From assembly GCA_022113835.1 (NCBI GenBank), contig JAILWY010000015.1, positions 5,742,501-5,806,500 on the forward strand: a stretch of 64,000 nt of DNA, given 5' to 3'. The stretch comes from Atopsyche davidsoni. Taxonomy: Eukaryota; Arthropoda; Insecta; Trichoptera; Hydrobiosidae. Both the position numbers and the translations under genes were made by a program. The notes below the pieces were generated by a model. It was not told the DNA's origin. It searched no databases and saw only the letters and a program-made list of their open reading frames with translations. This document shows positions 58,601 to 64,000 of the stretch, in pieces (within the stretch, counting starts at the first letter, position 1; every line of letters begins with the position of its first letter).

Positions 58601-60680
58601 CTCCCGACAGCCGTGGGGCTAACAGCTCTGATGACGACAGTGAAATGTGCGTTGAAAAACTGCAGTCCATAAGGAATGCTGCCAATCAAAGGTTCCTACA
58701 CTTTTTGATATTTCTTTGTCACTAATTTTTATTTATTACATTTCCCAGTACTAACTGAACAGTATCACATTTAAAATGGTGAAAAACCCCGCATCTTCTG
58801 TTATAATAAGCTGTAATTTTTATTTTATGTCTGATAAAAGTGTACACAATTGTCTTATCAAATAATGATTTATGCAACATTACTTTATTTTATTCCAGAA
58901 GACAGAAGCAGTCCATCTCGGAAAGTGTCTCATCGGAGGGGGCGAGTATCAACAAGGGCACCAAGAGCAAGTCGGCCTTCTGTGCGGCCGTGACTATCCA
59001 AAAGCTGTGGCGAGGCTACCGCACGCGTAACCTCAACTGCAAGACCGGGACTATTATGCACTCCATACAGACTATGAGGGCCAGGCAATATATTGAGTAA
59101 GCTGATAAATCTACATCTAAACTCTTTTGGTTTTAATTTAATTTGAATATCCTTATTAAATCAACAAAACAGAGGTTTGAATCCCACCTGTGCCCTGAAA
59201 AAAATTCAAGGATAATTCTCGTCACTTCATACGTGAACCATAAATTATATTGTTAACCCAAAACCCATATAGAAACTAGGCTACAGTAATTATATATATT
59301 AGTTTTAATTCAGATGTGATAATTGTTTTGTAGAAAACTATCGTGTGACATGGAGACAACCAAGGCTGCTTTGGACAGCGAAAGAAAGATTCAGCAACTT
59401 CAGATGCAGGCCATTAACGCCCTGTGGAAAAAGATCTCTGCCATGGAGTCTAGCACCGTAAAAGGTAGCACACTTGAATTCATACATACTCGAGCACATC
59501 TCTGCACCGAAGCAACCACGTGGTTGTGATTTTAGGCCATCGTCTCTGTTGATGGTGTCAGGGAACTTGAAAATTCAATTCGCCTCGCTGACAAGACAAG
59601 CTACAGCTGGCAAAACCTACGAACATACTTTTAATCTCTCTTTACATTCTTTATTATTAAAACTACTGTTCATAATCTAAAGATAGATAGACCGAATTGT
59701 TGTTATAATTTACTTTTCAGCATTAGGTCTTTATTTCAAGGTTGTATTGACTGAACATGTTTTGTTATTTTAGATGATAAAGGCGACAGTGGATCCAAAG
59801 TAATTTTGTCATATGCAGAAGGAGAGGAAAAGAAGGACGAGATCAATAGTAAAGACAATGCAGTTCGAGAACTCACGCAGACTTGCAGCATGCTGCAAGC
59901 CCAGGTTCGTTGTACCAAATAACTTGACTTATAAATATTCAATATTTTTATATTTTTTGATTTTGTGGATTGGGCTCATGAAAAAAAATTATTATTTGAT
60001 GTCCGCTGATATGCATTCATAGTTGATAAAATTGCTTTACTTTGTAATTGCAGGTGCAGCAACTGCAAGGATCCATGCGGGATATTTTGAGATACGTCTC
60101 GGCTAGGCACCCCGGCATCCCTGAGCAGATTGATGGAGGAGGAGTGTCAACGCAGACAGAGATTAGTGCCGTGCACACACCACAGGTAACAATATTATCT
60201 TAATACTTATTTTCTAAGAATATGAAGCTGTAGAGAAGGTAGTTAAGATAAAATGGTATACAAAGCAATTAGGGACCATGTTTTATTTTATTGACTTTGC
60301 AGGGGGAGTCTTCTGCGAATTGGCCCTATCATAAAGCAGCTTCAAGGCCATGCTCTCTATCACTTACAGTACAAAACAATAATTTTAAGAAAAAAAACTC
60401 CATCACCGAAGAGATGAAGGAGTCCGTCCAGACCGAAACCAAAGAGACCGAGGCCAGCACCTCGACGTCCACCGAAAAGGACCAAGTCTTGCCCGGGCAG
60501 GTGGAAAAAGTCGAAAGCGCGGATGCAACGCGCTCTTCAACAAGCCCACCCAAAGATGAAATCGGAAAACTTGAGGGAGAGACTATCACAATTGACGATG
60601 GTGAATTCATTGAAAGCTTGAAGAAGGATTGCCTGGGGGTCTCGGAAGTTAACGAATGTCAATTGAAGGAGGGTTCATAG
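52604..60680 (+). CDS. Cep97: centrosomal protein 97 (CEP97/LRRIQ2), first exon unresolved
   Basis: CEP97 works with CP110 to cap the distal centriole and restrain cilium growth. Exons: 52604-52761, 53197-53341, 55063-55178, 55464-55663, 56004-56087, 56382-56538, 56649-56724, 57001-57393, 57532-57930, 58060-58128, 58212-58405, 58594-58691, 58899-59096, 59334-59464, 59774-59904, 60054-60185, 60303-60680. Phases close throughout to a TAG at 60678, giving ~1019 residues plus a short missing start. Leucine-rich repeats come first ([64 protein letters not shown]). The LRR cap and CEP97 signature follow: [11 protein letters not shown] and [21 protein letters not shown] long Ser/Asn-rich region follows, then an IQ motif near residue 730 ([14 protein letters not shown]) and a coiled coil ([19 protein letters not shown]). 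Two introns (after 57930 and 59904) use a weak GTTCGT donor. Confidence 0.93.
53766..54808 (+). mobile_element. piggyBac-like element in a Cep97 intron
   Basis: Bounded by TTAA at 53766-53769 and 54805-54808, with inverted ends CCCTTTGCACTCGAGA (left) and the complement of CCCTTTGCGCTCGAGA (right), 15 of 16 matching. A 26-bp subterminal repeat containing the palindrome GGTGCGGATTCCGCACC occurs at 53778-53803 and 53821-53846. It encodes only the C-terminal part of a transposase (54298-54666). The ends differ from the element at 8132-9384, so this is a separate family. It is inserted in the intron between the exons ending 53341 and starting 55063, in the gene's own orientation. Confidence 0.92.
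54298..54666 (+). pseudogene. piggyBac-like transposase, C-terminal fragment
   Basis: A 122-codon frame. The part from [20 protein letters not shown] leads into the cysteine-rich zinc-binding tail typical of piggyBac transposases ([27 protein letters not shown], then YHTKQNY). The catalytic DDE core is missing. The first residues are not family-like, so the true junction of the internal deletion is near the start of the frame. Element ends and the C-terminal domain are kept while the core is lost, a common outcome of internal deletion. Confidence 0.85.
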
Positions 60681-63600
60681 GGCTCACTGTCGCTTGTTGT
60701 GTTATGATATGAAATATTATTTATTGCTGTTATTATTAACTTTAGGCGTTTTATCTGTGACATTTTATATAGCTGGTGTTGTTTCACATTCCCTTTTATT
60801 GTTGCTAGCTTTAGTGATTGTATGACAAACACCAATGATTGGTATTTTTTAGTATTAAATTTGTACCACGTATAATATCATCTTTAGGTTAGTGCAAATA
60901 TGCATGGTAAATATTTGTTGATCTCATTAGCTCCACAATTAACTTTAAAAAAGGCCTTCTGATGTTTTTCATGACAATTTTTTTTTATATATTAGAGATC
61001 TCTGTTCTTTGTCCAATATTCTCTCAGAGAGACATCTGGAACGTTCCAGGCCATAATAAATTTCTTCAGACACTCGTCATTTCTACTTACCATGTGACTA
61101 TAGATCTTGAGGGTCCATTAGAGGGATATCGATGAAAGCCTTGTTTTGACCTCCATGCTCCATTGATTTTCTTCCTCATCTAGAACCTTGAAGTTTCACA
61201 TCCTTAGAGATAAACCAACTTCTTTACACAGAAAACTATTCACCTCTATGCGTTTGTGATATGTGCACCGATTATGCATCTATTTATGTTGATGTTAGTA
61301 CATTTTTGGACCTGCTGACAAAGAGCGATTGCTCCGTCTAGTTATAAAGTTTTAAAAGTGCCAACATTACAATTAGACAACTGTCTCCTAATGTATTTTC
61401 ATACGAAAAAGTACTCTAACATGAGTAGTGTTTAGTGAATATTTGCACGAACCTGAAGATGAATACCACCTTGTTTTATCATTGTGTAGTATTATTATTA
61501 TTTCGATAATTTCATTCGATGTCATGAAGATACTTCAGCCTCTGATGTTTTAAATCACTTAGGAGCAGAATATTCGTAAGGCATTTGTTCAGCACACTCA
61601 CTAAGCAAGGATACAGACCAACTAGCAAAGGGCTATATATTTTTTTGCGTATGAGTAAAATTTTGCTAATCGTTTTCTTTGTCGGTGAGTGTGCTATACA
61701 GTGTGTGATTTTTTAAAAGTTATCATATACATTGATCATTTTAAAAATGCATTGCATTGTAGAATTTGATTTGATGACAAATAGTTTTCAGTCGTCTATG
61801 GGGCTGTAATAGATTTCAGATTTTAAACATAGCTTTATAGAAACGTGAAGTAAAATACGAGTAACGTGAGTTTGATTGATTGTATTATCTCAAATTTCAG
61901 TACGAGTAGGTTAGAAAATTTTAAGTAGTCGAAAAGCTTTAGAAGTGAGAATGATTGTATTTTGATGTGATTAAACACGTGTCAAACGTCACTACTTGCA
62001 GCTTGGTACTGGTCTACATAGTGCACGCTTACTGGTAGAGCTTAAAATCCAAGGGAAAATTGTGATAGTTTTGAAATTCCGTGTGCAATAGACCTTAAGC
62101 GTCTGTTTTCATTTCTCTATCTATTGATACCTCTGATCTTGTATTTAATGTATTTAAAACACAATTATATATTTTGTCGGCAGAAGATTTATTTGAAGTT
62201 GATGCATTCAGTCCTTGGAGGTGAATTGTGTCACTTTATTTAAATTTATTACAAATTTACCCAACTTTTTAATCTTTAAACAAAATTTCCCAGGTTTTGA
62301 TCTTTGCTCAAACAAGTTGCATTACACTGACCAGTTTCCACACGTAAAGGCATAAATACAAGCAGGGAAGGTTTGTGAAAATTTTAAGGCTTCTGTCTCG
62401 ATATGTAACTTCAAGATTTAAAATTAATCGCAGTACTTTTTTATTTGATTAGTTACAATATATATTTAGACGTACTCGGCATCTCAGAGTGATGAATATA
62501 AAGTATATGAACATAGCAGGTTTTTAAAATGATCATAGATTATTTATATAAAAATAATATTAGGTCTATTCTCTACTGACCCAAGTTAGATCCTTTTTCT
62601 AAAAAAATCACCTTAAAAGTTCATTTCTTTTTAGCTTGATATGTTTTTCTAGATTATATATTGATTGATTCAAAGAACTTGGTTTGAGAATGAACATAAT
62701 TTGCATAAATGAAATTTTATACGATTGTATTCATACTCAATGCTGTTGTATGGTTATCAATTAAACAACATCTGTAAGTTACCAGTTTTGCCAACAGATT
62801 TATCTGGTGAAACTGGTCGCTTCAAAAATCAACACTTATAAAGTCACGTAATATCTATTATTTAATCTTTACTTTCTGTCAAAGCAATTTTACTATTATT
62901 TTTTTCACGTGGATCCAATTCCTGAAAAGACTGAACACAGTTTTATCACCTGTAATACCTGAGAATCTCTTATCTATCAGCATTTTCAGGTTAAGGGCTG
63001 TAACTGCTGAGCAACATCTTTTCCCGTGATCCTGAAAAAAATAGGAATATTTTCACATAACAGTTTTCAATTTATTGCAAAATCAACTGGTTGCATAATA
63101 TTACAAGCATAATATATAGGTTCATTATAAAAGAGTATTGATTATAATTTTTAAAAATGCTATCATTCCCTAACATTATAAATAAAATTAACTAAAAGTG
63201 CCAACAATTGCGTTGAATGCTGATTTCTGAATGGCTGATTAATAAAAAATAATTGTAGATGAGGCATCAGATGTGTTGCAAAAACACTGCTTTAGTGAAT
63301 AGATAATTTAAATTTAGTTAACGTATTTATCAATAGATAGCTAATTAACGAAATAGTGTTAACACAATCTGTCTGATAGCTTGTTAAATGCATTATTCTT
63401 ATTGATCAGGTTTTCAGTAACTGGACATGATGAATCTCATGATTATTGACTACTTTTTCAACCCAAAAGAGTTTTCAAGTTATTCGATGATATTCCTTAA
63501 TCATATAAAGTAATAGTACACAATAATGTTTGAAGATAAATATCTTCAACCCCGTTGAAGATATTTTTAGGACCGGATTCGAAATGTCGAAACCCAAAGA

Positions 63601-64000
63601 TTGTAACTGGATGTACCGAGAACTTTATTTGGAAAAGCTAATTAATGATTTGTGGCATTTTTGGTTTAATTTATTTGTGTTGGTCATATATTGACGAGTA
63701 TATGTGCTACTTTTATGCCTCTGATAAATTTAACATATTGTCTGCTTAACGGTAAACTTCAAACAAAAACAAAAAACCGTTGCATAATAATATATACTGA
63801 TCCTGAAAAGAGGAATTGACATAACGGCTACATTATTAATTTTACCTTACAGCGTTTGAAAGCATTTTGTAAATATGATAGATATTAAAATCGAATAAAA
63901 AAATATATTACCTCATACAAAATTTATCAAACCCTTGTATAGTTATAACTTTTCTATTAAAATGAAAAAAACTGCTTTCAAATGTTTATTTGTAAAATCT
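60681..64000. other. Cep97 3' UTR and downstream flank
   Basis: AT-rich non-coding DNA. A decayed foldback-family copy is at about 62787-62870. No ORF, RNA gene or other repeat could be supported. The Cep97 polyadenylation site could not be placed with confidence. Confidence 0.5.

Noticed and set aside
59160..59215. Box B-like GGTTTGAATCCCACC in a Cep97 intron
   Set aside because: Only one promoter box and no partner; probably a decayed SINE piece, too little to annotate.
60329..60610. 93-codon minus-strand ORF
   Set aside because: Antisense shadow of the last Cep97 exon.
1..64000. CRISPR array, operon or other prokaryotic system
   Set aside because: Split genes with GT/AG introns, SINE and transposon relics and the animal protein families show a eukaryotic genome; no array-like spaced repeats were seen.

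Overview
This is a eukaryotic window, most likely from an insect. The AT-rich, intron-rich DNA carries orthologues of known animal genes. The repeats (piggyBac-like TTAA elements, a mariner fragment, a hAT-type MITE, tRNA-derived SINE pieces) suit a lepidopteran, but that assignment is inference. No bacterial, CRISPR or rRNA feature was seen. Exon borders were read by hand from GT/AG sites and checked for phase continuity.

Layout. (1) 1-26435, minus strand: the 5' part of a TIF1/TRIM-family gene, orthologue of Drosophila bonus. Exons encoding RING, two B-boxes and the start of the coiled coil lie at 92-4492. A short first coding exon lies at 26304-26435. The ~21.8 kb first intron between them is a transposon landing zone interrupted by GC-rich islands. 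The 3' half of the gene is off the left edge. (2) 28513-29241, minus: PSMG2 (proteasome assembly chaperone 2), a single exon. (3) 29999-34283, plus: OGFOD1/sudestada-type prolyl hydroxylase, eight exons, head-to-head with PSMG2. (4) 34.3-41 kb: gene-poor DNA holding a duplicated and partly inverted set of exon-like segments (36.9-39.7 kb), a candidate hairpin-RNA or decayed-gene locus. (5) 45626-51783, minus: ArfGAP2/3-type ARF GTPase-activating protein, twelve coding exons. (6) 52604-60680, plus: CEP97/LRRIQ2, head-to-head with the ArfGAP, with a ~1 kb piggyBac-derived element in an intron. (7) 60681-64000: AT-rich 3' flank.

The five protein genes are housekeeping genes with unrelated roles: chromatin/transcription corepressor, proteasome assembly, ribosomal protein hydroxylation, COPI traffic and centriole capping. 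They do not form a pathway. The two divergent pairs (PSMG2/OGFOD1 and ArfGAP/Cep97) probably share bidirectional promoters. The most unusual material is the transposon cluster in bon intron 1, the two internally deleted piggyBac-like elements with intact TTAA-flanked inverted repeats, a near-perfect 176-bp foldback at 22903-23078, and the 36.9-39.7 kb inverted duplication.
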